From Methanosarcinales archaeon (lineage in GTDB: Archaea; Halobacteriota; Syntropharchaeia; Alkanophagales; Methanospirareceae): a stretch of 14,570 nt of DNA. Position numbers and translations under genes: made by a program. The stretch's first letter is position 1, and every line of letters starts with the position of its first letter. Where the stretch lies: NCBI GenBank assembly GCA_009618475.1, contig WJOV01000088.1, positions 1 through 14,570 on the forward strand. The letters run 5' to 3'. The notes under the pieces were generated by a model. The model was not told the origin of the DNA. It made no database searches and was given only the letters and a program-made list of their open reading frames with translations. Positions 5,765-12,630 of the stretch are shown here, one piece after another.

Positions 5765-7099
5765 TCATATAAATAAATCACTCACTACTTCGTCATGCTC
5801 ACTCACCACTACACCATTAAATACGGTATGCCTCACCGCACCGGGAAATTCATAGCCCTCGAATGGCGACCACGCGCATTTTGTATATAAACGTTCACTG
5901 CTGATTTTTACTTGCTTCTGTTTTGCCACATCAAAGTCTAAAATAGTCAAATTCGCCCTTTTTCCTACTGCTATGCTGCCTCTATCGTTCAATCCTAAGA
6001 ACGTCGCCGGATTATACGAGCATACCCGTGATATAAGCTCCGGATGGACGTCACAACGGACAATCAACCATGCGACAAAATTACCATAAGTGTCTAAATT
6101 AGGAACGCCGGCGGGCGCTTCTAAAATATCACGCGCTTTTTCTTCTTTCGTATGCGGTGCGTGATCAGTCACCAAAAAATCTATCTCGCCCTCTTTAAAT
6201 GCGTCCAGCAACCGCAGCCTGTTCTCCTCGGTTCTCAACGGTGGATTCGTTTTTAAAAACGCCTTTTTTGCCAATACATCGTTATTACTAAAAAACAAAT
6301 GATGTGGCGTGACTTCACAGTGAACTCTTTTGTATCGCTTTATAATACCCAACGTCTCGTAAACGGAAACATGGGCTATATTGATTTTAGTGTCACCCGA
6401 AGCTGAAGCTGAAGCCGAGGCTAAAACGTTCTTTACCGCCGACAATTCCGCTTCCTCAGGTCTCAGCTCGGAATGGATTCCCTTACGACTCCATTCTTCC
6501 TCTCTTTCTTTTAATTCCGCTTTCCTCTTTTCTATAATTCTCTGGTCTTCGCAATGAATTACAACGGGTTTAGAAGTCGCTTCTACCGCATTAATTGCTT
6601 CTGGCAGCCGCTCCTCGCGTATATACAATCCGCCTGTTGTCTCGGAGAGGTATATTTTGTAAGCCACGACTTCTTTCTGCATCTCTGCAATCGCATTCAT
6701 GTCGGATTCCGCCACACCGCCGCAGAAAAGGATGTCAATTAATCCTTTCGATTTTGAGCGTGCGAGTTCCTTCTTTTTTCTTATTCGTTCTGAATTTATG
6801 CCCGGCAGAGGCGTGTTTGGCATGTCAACAACGGTAGTTATACCGCCATGAAGTGCAGCCGCGGTGCCAGACTTGAAATCTTCCTTGTAGTCCCATTTAT
6901 GGCTGCTATCCTCACGTAAATGTGCGTGGATATCAATAAACCCGGGGAAAATCAAACATTTTCGAGTCTCTATTTTTCTCTCGCCTCGTAAACCCTGCTT
7001 TTTTAGCGCTGTAATATATCCCTCGTCAATGCCTATCTGAACGTCGTATATTCCTTCCGGATTTACAACTTTACCTTCAACAATTAGGTCATGGGGCAT
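5765..7099 (-). CDS. pyrC: Dihydroorotase
   Basis: The enzyme cyclises carbamoyl aspartate to dihydroorotate in de novo pyrimidine synthesis (amidohydrolase fold, binuclear zinc). The protein has 444 residues, class I type. Zinc-site landmarks are IDIHAHLRE (55-63, His58 and His60), Lys148 in AYKIY as the candidate carboxylated lysine, His182 in VIHCED, His243 in NIAHVS, and Asp312 in TDHAPH (311-316). Substrate-binding Asn is likely in MPNTP (93-97). An unusual run of four Ala-Ser pairs (227-234) sits just before the His243 strand. It is divergent from lsm, 52 bases away. A related cyclic amidohydrolase such as allantoinase is possible but less likely in this context. Confidence 0.92.
   Translation of the reverse strand: MPHDLIVEGKVVNPEGIYDVQIGIDEGYITALKKQGLRGERKIETRKCLIFPGFIDIHAHLREDSSHKWDYKEDFKSGTAAALHGGITTVVDMPNTPLPGINSERIRKKKELARSKSKGLIDILFCGGVAESDMNAIAEMQKEVVAYKIYLSETTGGLYIREERLPEAINAVEATSKPVVIHCEDQRIIEKRKAELKEREEEWSRKGIHSELRPEEAELSAVKNVLASASASASGDTKINIAHVSVYETLGIIKRYKRVHCEVTPHHLFFSNNDVLAKKAFLKTNPPLRTEENRLRLLDAFKEGEIDFLVTDHAPHTKEEKARDILEAPAGVPNLDTYGNFVAWLIVRCDVHPELISRVCSYNPATFLGLNDRGSIAVGKRANLTILDFDVAKQKQVKISSERLYTKCAWSPFEGYEFPGAVRHTVFNGVVVSEHDEVVSDLFI
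6398..6421 (-). repeat. Six-base tandem repeat within pyrC coding four Ala-Ser pairs
   Basis: On the minus strand the codon pair GCN-TCN is repeated four times in slightly varied form, giving ASASASAS at residues 227-234. It keeps the frame and probably lengthens a surface loop. Confidence 0.7.
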
Positions 7100-7107
7100 A
7101 GCATATC

Positions 7108-7115
7108 TTTAAATA
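7108..7115 (+). promoter_or_regulatory. TATA box for the lsm-proC-regulator cluster
   Basis: TTTAAATA, centred near 7111, predicts transcription from about 7137, 15 bases before the lsm ATG. It is too close to the pyrC start (9 bases) to serve that gene in the other direction. Confidence 0.5.
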
Positions 7116-7151
7116 AAGGAAGTAGAATAGAAAAGATAAAGGGATGGGAAC

Positions 7152-7376
7152 ATGTTTCCAAATAAAAGAATGCAGGGTATGGTGGGGAGAAGGGTGCATG
7201 TAGAGATGAAAGGAGAGAAGAGCGTGCTGGAAGGTGTGTTGATAAGTGTAGATGATTACTTGAATTTGCACCTGAATGGAGCAAACGAGATAGAGAACGG
7301 GGAAAGGAAGAGATTGCTTGGTTCCGTGGTAGTCCGGGGCAATAACGTCGTGCTTATAAATCCAATGAAAGAATAG
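7152..7376 (+). CDS. Archaeal Sm-like (LSm) RNA-binding protein
   Basis: The 74-residue protein has the full Sm fold. The Sm1 part is VGRRVHVEMKGEKSVLEGVL (11-30) with ISVDDYLNLHLNGANE (31-46), where the Asp-x-Leu-Asn pattern forms the uridine-binding loop. The Sm2 part is VVVRGNNVVLINP (59-71), matching the archaeal IRGDNVVxI signature. Archaeal LSm proteins form heptameric rings that bind U-rich RNA and act as RNA chaperones. It is the first gene of a tight plus-strand cluster; proC begins six bases after its stop. ATG 7152 is supported by the TATA spacing and by the usual short N-terminus of the family. Confidence 0.92.
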   Translation: MFPNKRMQGMVGRRVHVEMKGEKSVLEGVLISVDDYLNLHLNGANEIENGERKRLLGSVVVRGNNVVLINPMKE

Positions 7377-7382
7377 AATAGA

Positions 7383-8246
7383 ATGAACGATAAAAGGGCA
7401 AAGGAGAAGAGAATAGGAATTATCGGCGTGGGTAACATAGGGACGTCTATTCTTCGTGGGCTACTGGCTGCGGATGCTGATATAGGCAGAGTGAGGGGAA
7501 AGGTTCTTATATGTGACGAACAGAAGGATAAACTCGGGTTTTTTGAAGCTGACCCGGAGTCAGGCTCAAGAGTTGTGGTATGTGCGAGTAACGAAGAGGT
7601 AGCGAAGGGGTCGGAAGTGATAATTCTGGCAGTCAAGCCAAACGACGTGGGCGTAGTAGTAAAAGAGATTGCACCTTTTATGAACGAAGAGAAGATTTTG
7701 ATTTCCGTGGCTGCGGGTGTGCAAACGAGTGCGATAGAGGAACGTCTTGGAGAAGCTAAAGGAAGGAAGGTGATTCGTGTGATGCCGAATATAGGCGCAC
7801 GTGTGGGCGAGTCAGTAACTGCGCTGTGTAAGGGCAAATATGCGGTAGAAGCGGATGAAGAAATAGCAAAGGAGATTTTAAGTGCCATTGGCGATGTTTA
7901 CGTCGTGAAAGAGAGTGACATGGACGTTATTACGGGGTTAAGTGGCAGTGGTATCGCTTTCTTTGCTGCGGTAATAGATGCGATGGCTGATGGCGGTGTG
8001 TATGAAGGGTTGCCGCGTGAGTTATCGTTGGCGATTGCGGCTAAGACTGCGTTTGGAGCTGCGAGACTGATTCTTGCGGGGGATACGCCGTCGGAGATAA
8101 AGGCAATGACCGCCTCCCCGGGAGGGACGACAATAAGAGGACTGCATGCAATGGAATCGGGAGCGGTAAAGGCGGCGATGATGGAAGCTGTAATAGAAGC
8201 AACAAAGCGTGCACGCGAAATAAGCAAAATGCAAAATGCAAAGTGA
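7383..8246 (+). CDS. proC: Pyrroline-5-carboxylate reductase
   Basis: The enzyme reduces pyrroline-5-carboxylate to proline with NAD(P)H. It has 287 residues, slightly longer than the usual 265-280. Domains are an N-terminal Rossmann fold with GVGNIG (15-20), AVKP (83-86), SVAAGV (108-113) and VMPNIGARVGE (133-143), then the helical dimerisation domain with GLSGSGIAFF (185-194) and the P5C reductase signature ending in MTASPGGTTIRGL (242-254). The tail REISKMQNAK (278-287) looks added and is encoded by a small A-rich tandem duplication shared with the next gene's start region. It begins six bases after lsm; no strong ribosome site is visible, consistent with translational coupling. Confidence 0.95.
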   Translation: MNDKRAKEKRIGIIGVGNIGTSILRGLLAADADIGRVRGKVLICDEQKDKLGFFEADPESGSRVVVCASNEEVAKGSEVIILAVKPNDVGVVVKEIAPFMNEEKILISVAAGVQTSAIEERLGEAKGRKVIRVMPNIGARVGESVTALCKGKYAVEADEEIAKEILSAIGDVYVVKESDMDVITGLSGSGIAFFAAVIDAMADGGVYEGLPRELSLAIAAKTAFGAARLILAGDTPSEIKAMTASPGGTTIRGLHAMESGAVKAAMMEAVIEATKRAREISKMQNAK

Positions 8247-8273
8247 AATAAGCAAAGTGAAAAATGCAAAAAG
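8217..8273 (+). repeat. Imperfect 28-base tandem duplication across the proC-regulator junction
   Basis: GAAATAAGCAAA occurs at 8217-8228 and again at 8245-8256, each followed by A-rich ATGCAAA words. The first unit encodes the ProC C-terminus and the second provides the intergenic spacer and the ATG (8264) of the next gene. Confidence 0.6.
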
Positions 8274-9232
8274 ATTTGATTGCACGGGCAATAGAAGTAT
8301 TGAAGGAAGCGGGCTTTATCGTATCGAGTAGATGTGAAGCGAGGAGTTTTGATTTAGCGGCGAGGAGAAGCGAAATAACGTTGTTGGCAAAGATATTGCA
8401 TAACATAGATGGAATTAACGAGGGAGTATCAAGAAGTATAAGGCAGGCAGCGTTTTGCTTACTTGCTTCTCCCATTGTCGTAGGTGAGAAAAGCGGTGCT
8501 TTCTTTTTGGAAGATGACGTCGTATATCATAGATACGGCGTTCCTGTCATAAACGTGCATACACTACACGATTATTTTGTCGAGGGCGTGCATCCATACG
8601 TTTATTCGGCTACCGGAGGATTGTATGTCAGCATAGACGGTGAAGCGATGAAGAGAGCAAGAGAAAGGAAGGGTTTCTCATTAGGGGATATTGCTACGGG
8701 ATTAGGGATTTCGAGGAGGAGTGTTAGCAAGTACGAGGAAGGCGGGATGAGCACAGCAATAGACATTGCACTACGGCTCGAGGATATTTTAGATATGATG
8801 TTAATAGAACCCCTGGAGTTTTTAAAAACGGAATTTGACGAGCCATTATCCACGGATATTTCGGCTGCCGGTGTAGAAGAAGTGGATTCGAGCTTAGAGG
8901 GATATATATTAAATATAATGGAAGAGATAGGTTTTGAGATATTTAAAACCGCGTATGCACCTTTTAACGCAGTCTCGCTTTCGCAGTCAGAAAGCGAAAG
9001 GGTGAAAATTCTTACGGGAATAAGCAAATACACAGAGCGAATGATAAAAAAGGCGAGAATAGTCAGTAGTTTGTCGCAGGTTACGAGAACGAAGTCGGTG
9101 TTCGTGGTGAACGGGAACGTCAAACGAGTGCAAATAGATAATACGGTTTTGATAAGGAAGGAGGAGTTGAAAAGGATAAGGGACCCGGAGGAGTTCACCA
9201 GTGTGATAGAGGAGCGGGCTAAAACAAAATGA
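8264..9232 (+). CDS. Archaeal Cro/C1-family HTH transcriptional regulator (MTH967-like)
   Basis: The 322-residue protein matches the conserved archaeal 'putative HTH-type transcriptional regulatory protein' family. Residues 1-110 form a nuclease-like alpha/beta domain (GFIVSSRCEARSFDLAARRS at 17-36; DDVVYHRYGVPVIN at 84-97). SATGGLYVSIDGE (115-127) links to a Cro/C1 helix-turn-helix at about 128-175, with SLGDIATGLGISRRSVSKYE (139-158) forming the recognition helices. The C-terminal 120 residues form a second alpha/beta domain (SLSQVTRTKSVFVV is visible). Targets are unknown. It starts 17 bases after proC and belongs to the lsm-proC transcript. The start is supported by alignment with the family N-terminus and a GTGA eight bases upstream. 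Confidence 0.88.
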   Translation: MQKDLIARAIEVLKEAGFIVSSRCEARSFDLAARRSEITLLAKILHNIDGINEGVSRSIRQAAFCLLASPIVVGEKSGAFFLEDDVVYHRYGVPVINVHTLHDYFVEGVHPYVYSATGGLYVSIDGEAMKRARERKGFSLGDIATGLGISRRSVSKYEEGGMSTAIDIALRLEDILDMMLIEPLEFLKTEFDEPLSTDISAAGVEEVDSSLEGYILNIMEEIGFEIFKTAYAPFNAVSLSQSESERVKILTGISKYTERMIKKARIVSSLSQVTRTKSVFVVNGNVKRVQIDNTVLIRKEELKRIRDPEEFTSVIEERAKTK

Positions 9233-9243
9233 AATCAAAAATC

Positions 9244-9251
9244 TTTTATAT
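9244..9251 (+). promoter_or_regulatory. TATA box for the xseB-argB pair
   Basis: TTTTATAT, centred near 9247, predicts a transcription start near 9273, six bases before the xseB ATG, a nearly leaderless arrangement. Confidence 0.5.
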
Positions 9252-9278
9252 CGCATGATAAACGTATTTTGATGTAAA

Positions 9279-9521
9279 ATGGAAGAGGAAGGAGAAGTAG
9301 GGATAAGTTTTGAGGAAGCGATGAAGAGGTTAGAGAGCATAGTGGAAACGCTGGGTGAAGGGAATCTATCTCTGGAAGAATCGCTGAAGATATTTGAGGA
9401 AGGTACGGGACTGTGCAAGTTTTGCAATAAGAAGTTAGACGAGGCGGAATACAAAGTGGAGAAGTTGATGGAGAAGGAAGGAGGGGAGATAAGCGTGGAG
9501 GAATTCGAGGTGAAGGAGTGA
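9279..9521 (+). CDS. xseB: Exodeoxyribonuclease VII small subunit
   Basis: The 80-residue protein fits the XseB family in length and pattern. SFEEAMKRLESIVETLGEGN (10-29) and LSLEESLKIFEEGTGLCKFC (30-49), followed by KKLDEAEYKVEKL (51-63), match the two-helix coiled-coil consensus FEexlxxLExIVxxLExGxLsLEeSlxxfeeGxxLxxxCxxxLxxAexkV. In bacteria several XseB chains bind XseA to form a single-strand exonuclease; the complex is uncommon in archaea and probably acquired by transfer. XseA is not in this window. The gene has its own promoter, and its stop codon is followed directly by the kinase ATG. The acidic tail EISVEEFEVKE (70-80) is typical of the family. Confidence 0.88.
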   Translation: MEEEGEVGISFEEAMKRLESIVETLGEGNLSLEESLKIFEEGTGLCKFCNKKLDEAEYKVEKLMEKEGGEISVEEFEVKE

Positions 9522-10364
9522 ATGAATATGGAAGCCGGGGCTGAGTTAGAAAAAGCATTATATTATGCGAAAGAGTTTCGTGACAAAGTTTTTGTGATAA
9601 AATTCAGTGGTGAAGTATTGGCAGATGCGGGCATCATGGACACGGTAATTTCCGATTTAGTCACGTTAAAATACGATGCCGGCATAAACGTGGTCGTTGT
9701 GCATGGCGGAAGTAAGAGAATATCTTCTATGATGGACAAATTTGGTTTGAAGGCGAGATTCATTGACGGCTTGCGAGTTACAGATGAAGATGCGCTTGAG
9801 GTTGTCCAGGCAGTGCTATCGGATTTTAATCAACGGATAGTCTGGAATATAAATCAAAGCGGGGGTAAAGCAGTGGGCATTTCCGCCGTTTCTGGCAATC
9901 TATTTACAGCCAGGAAAATACGTCCTGATTTAGGATTGGTTGGAAGCATTGACGGGGTTGATAATGAACTTGTTACGTTATTTACGCGAAATGGATATAT
10001 ACCCGTAATCTATCCAATAGGCTCGGACGGAGAAGGTAATCTGCTTAACATCAATGCAGACCACGGTGCGAGCGAGCTGGCATGCAGTCTGAACGCGGAG
10101 AAACTCGTCATTTTAACACCGGTGAAAGGGTTGTTACGTAATCGCAACGATGAGAACACTTTGATACCGGCATTGACGTTATCAGAGGCAAAAAACGTTC
10201 TGAAAGAGAGTTTTATAACCGCGGGTATGAAGCCGAAGATAGAATCCTGCATAACTGCGGTCGCGTGCGGCGTTAAAAGCGCACATATTATTGGATTGAA
10301 AAACCACGCGATATTACAGGAGATATTTACCGAAAAAGGCGCCGGAACGATGATAACGAGGTGA
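9522..10364 (+). CDS. argB: Acetylglutamate-kinase-like amino acid kinase (divergent ArgB)
   Basis: ArgB phosphorylates N-acetylglutamate in arginine synthesis. The 280-residue protein aligns along its length: VFVIKFSGE (23-31, catalytic-type Lys), VVVVHGGSKRI (57-67), FIDGLRVTDEDALEVVQAVL (79-98), NQSGGKAVG (110-118), GLVGSIDGV (137-145), LLNINADHGASELACSL (174-190), ILTPVKG (196-202), AGMKPKIESC (228-237) and a HAILQEIFTEKGAGTMI tail. It deviates at usually invariant spots: the glycine loop is HGGSK rather than HGGGP, the first loop KFSGE rather than KxGGS, and TPVKG rather than TDVxG. The catalytic Lys, Asp179 and Lys232 remain. The variant loops may mean another acylated amino acid is the substrate. 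It starts immediately after the xseB stop. ATG 9522 is the first start; ATG 9528 is an alternative. Confidence 0.8.
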   Translation: MNMEAGAELEKALYYAKEFRDKVFVIKFSGEVLADAGIMDTVISDLVTLKYDAGINVVVVHGGSKRISSMMDKFGLKARFIDGLRVTDEDALEVVQAVLSDFNQRIVWNINQSGGKAVGISAVSGNLFTARKIRPDLGLVGSIDGVDNELVTLFTRNGYIPVIYPIGSDGEGNLLNINADHGASELACSLNAEKLVILTPVKGLLRNRNDENTLIPALTLSEAKNVLKESFITAGMKPKIESCITAVACGVKSAHIIGLKNHAILQEIFTEKGAGTMITR

Positions 10365-10429
10365 ATTGAATAAGGTCAATAAAGAGTGGGGAATTCTAAT
10401 TTCGGGTTTAGCGAGAGGAAAAGAAAAGG

Positions 10430-10439
10430 TTTAATTAAA
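10430..10439 (+). promoter_or_regulatory. TATA box for the ATPase gene
   Basis: TTTAATTAAA, centred near 10434, predicts transcription from about 10460. This lies downstream of the in-frame GTG at 10386 and supports ATG 10473 as the true start. Confidence 0.5.
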
Positions 10440-10472
10440 GAAAAAGGAATAGTAATAGGAAGAAAGAAATCC

Positions 10473-11681
10473 ATGAATAACAAAGAAAATAGCCCATTTA
10501 CACCCGGTAGCCCCGTGCCTGTTGAACTTTTTGTTGGGAGGGCAGAACAAATTACCGAAATCCTTCGATACGTTAAGCAGGCCTCTTCTGGTAAACAAGA
10601 AAACGTTTTCTTAACGGGAGATAGGGGAATAGGAAAAAGTTCACTGGCATCTTTTCTTCGCTATTTAGTTGCTACAAAGCAGAATGTTCTCGGTATTCAT
10701 GTTTTTTTAGGTGGAATATCTACTATGGAAGAGATGGTGCGTCATATTCTTGATCAACTATTGAAAGAGACAAAAGAGGAAGTGTGGTTTGAGCATATTT
10801 CACAATTCTTTGGAAAGTATATCAAAGAAGTGGGTCTCTTTGGTATCTCTGTTAGTTTTAACCCACCCGAGCACGATTTAAAAGATTTAGTAAGAAACTT
10901 CCCTGAGGTTCTCAACAATTTATTGGAAAAAATAAAAAATGAAAAGGCAGGGTTGTTCATTGCATTAGATGATATCAATGGATTGGTTGAGAAAGCGGAT
11001 TTTGCAAATTGGTATAAAAGTTTTGTGGATGAAGTGGCAACGCACTATGAACACTTTCCCGTTTTTATTATGCTGACGGGACTACCGGAAAAACGCGATA
11101 TTCTGTCCATACGTCAACCTTCTCTTATGCGAATATTCCGTGTGGTGGATATTGAAAAACTTTCTGATGAAGAAGTGGAAGGTTTTCTATCCACGGCATT
11201 TGAGAAGGTGGGCACAAAAGTTGAACCCGAGGCTATGGAACTGATGGTGCGATTTTCCAGTGGGCTGCCTCTTTTAATGCACGAGATAGGTGACGCCACT
11301 TTTTGGGCAGACGATGACACTGTGATAGACAAAGATGATGCCTTTGCCGGGATATCTAACGCAGCAGAAGCAGTGGGGAAAAAGTACCTTGACCCAAAGG
11401 TTTACAGAGGCATTCGAAGTGAGCGATATATGTCAATTCTGAGAAAACTTGGTGAGACCGGGCCTATTTCTCAAAATTTCAAAAAGAAAGATGTAGAAGC
11501 TACGCTTACCGAATCGGAAAAAAAAGTATTCAACAACTTTCTGATAAAAATGAGAGAATTGGGCATAATAGAAAGCGACTTGGAAAGTGGTAGAGGAGCT
11601 TATAGATTCGTAAATGCAATCTATCCTGTTTATATTTGGATGGAAAGCGCGAGATTTAAGGAAAAGCAAAAGAGATTTTAA
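10473..11681 (+). CDS. AAA-type ATPase with C-terminal winged-helix region
   Basis: The 402-residue protein is a P-loop ATPase of the archaeal AAA/ORC-like ATP-binding class. Features are LFVGRAEQI (19-27, box-II-like), Walker A GDRGIGKSS (49-57), Walker B LFIALDDI (161-168), sensor-1-like FIMLTGLPE (198-206), a sensor-2/lid region GLPLLMHEIGDATFW (264-278), and a helical winged-helix-like C-terminus (about 315-390). Proteins like this are common, poorly understood and often accessory in archaeal genomes; the role may be DNA- or stress-related. No partner gene is adjacent; fumarate hydratase is convergent. The base use is visibly more AT-rich than in the neighbouring lsm-argB genes, hinting at separate acquisition. 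ATG 10473 is preferred over GTG 10386 because the TATA box lies between them. Confidence 0.82.
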   Translation: MNNKENSPFTPGSPVPVELFVGRAEQITEILRYVKQASSGKQENVFLTGDRGIGKSSLASFLRYLVATKQNVLGIHVFLGGISTMEEMVRHILDQLLKETKEEVWFEHISQFFGKYIKEVGLFGISVSFNPPEHDLKDLVRNFPEVLNNLLEKIKNEKAGLFIALDDINGLVEKADFANWYKSFVDEVATHYEHFPVFIMLTGLPEKRDILSIRQPSLMRIFRVVDIEKLSDEEVEGFLSTAFEKVGTKVEPEAMELMVRFSSGLPLLMHEIGDATFWADDDTVIDKDDAFAGISNAAEAVGKKYLDPKVYRGIRSERYMSILRKLGETGPISQNFKKKDVEATLTESEKKVFNNFLIKMRELGIIESDLESGRGAYRFVNAIYPVYIWMESARFKEKQKRF

Positions 11682-11738
11682 CATTATTTCCCGCTCTTCC
11701 TCCTTTCTCAATAGCTTTTTGCAGAGGGCAAACTTATT

Positions 11739-12620
11739 CTACAAATATCCCACCTCACCACTCGAATATATCTTTGCAGACGCCTTACGAGCCGCCCAGC
11801 ACTGGAAATTTATCGCTACCGGCAAACTTGTTATGTGCGTATCCGCGGTTTCTATATGCACGTCAAGCGCAGTTGTTTTTCCGCCCAAACCCATAGGACC
11901 TATGCCCGTGTCGTTCACCGCATCGAGAAGCTCTTCCTCAATTCTCGCTATTCTTGCATCCTCGTTCCTCGCACCTACGGGTCGAAGCAGTGCGGTTTTC
12001 GCAAGGCTCATCGCCATATCCGCAGAGCCACCTATACCAACGCCAATGATGGTAGGCGGGCAAGGTTTCCCGGCAGCATTGAGCACCGCCTCGAGAACAA
12101 ACTTCTTTATCCCTTTCACCGCTTCCTCTTCCGGCTTAGGAGTAAGCATATTAAATGCACTGACGTTCTCCGAGCCACCGCCTTTTGGAAATGCCGTTAT
12201 TTCCAGTCCATCAATATCCGCCTCAAATTTATAATTTATATACGGCATTCTATCACCTACGTTCGCTGCTTTCCCACCCGCCCTTGTTATCGCATCCACC
12301 ACGTTTGGACGCAGAGGGATTATCTCCGTAGCTTCCTTCACGCCCTCGCGTATGCCGCTCTCAATGTCCTGAAGGTTTACGTTGCCACTTCCGAGCTTTA
12401 CGTAAAAAAGCGGGATGCCCGTATCCTGACATAAAGGTCTTTGCATCTCCTCCGCAAGCTTTACGTTCTCGAGCATCGCCTCCAACTGCACCTTTGCTAT
12501 TTCATTCGTTTCGCACTCGTATGCACGAGCCAACGCCTCTTTCACATCGCCCGGAAGCGTTGTCTCCGCTCTTCTCAAAATTGTTATCGTTACGTCCCTT
12601 ATCAATTCTTTCGTGTTCAT
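11739..12620 (-). CDS. fumA: Class I fumarate hydratase, alpha (N-terminal) subunit
   Basis: The two-subunit, oxygen-sensitive [4Fe-4S] fumarase interconverts fumarate and malate. The 293-residue protein has the alpha-subunit iron-sulfur ligands: Cys64 in RPLCQDTGIP, Cys187 in GKPCPP and Cys274 in NFQCWAAR. Other family motifs are VGDRMPYINY (121-130), FPKGGGSENVSAFNMLTP (144-161), GVGIGGSADMAM (193-204), LLRPVG (211-216), and GIGPMGLGGKTTALDVHIE (239-257). The product could also be a related L(+)-tartrate dehydratase alpha subunit, but the context favours fumarase. It starts 10 bases after the MrpD-like gene and is probably cotranscribed. The beta subunit gene is not next to it; the next gene is the convergent ATPase. 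Confidence 0.93.
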   Translation of the reverse strand: MNTKELIRDVTITILRRAETTLPGDVKEALARAYECETNEIAKVQLEAMLENVKLAEEMQRPLCQDTGIPLFYVKLGSGNVNLQDIESGIREGVKEATEIIPLRPNVVDAITRAGGKAANVGDRMPYINYKFEADIDGLEITAFPKGGGSENVSAFNMLTPKPEEEAVKGIKKFVLEAVLNAAGKPCPPTIIGVGIGGSADMAMSLAKTALLRPVGARNEDARIARIEEELLDAVNDTGIGPMGLGGKTTALDVHIETADTHITSLPVAINFQCWAARKASAKIYSSGEVGYL

Positions 12621-12630
12621 TTAGTGAAGA

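Noticed and set aside
5765..5800. Short frame starting at an ATG overlapping the pyrC stop
   Set aside because: It would encode about 32 residues without recognisable features and overlaps the possible toxin remnant in another frame.
7256..7888. Long minus-strand open frame opposite lsm and proC
   Set aside because: Ser/Thr/Pro-rich shadow of proC, which is unmistakable on plus.
11614..12234. Plus-strand open frame of 206 codons
   Set aside because: It is antisense to fumA, whose cysteine ligands and motifs are intact.
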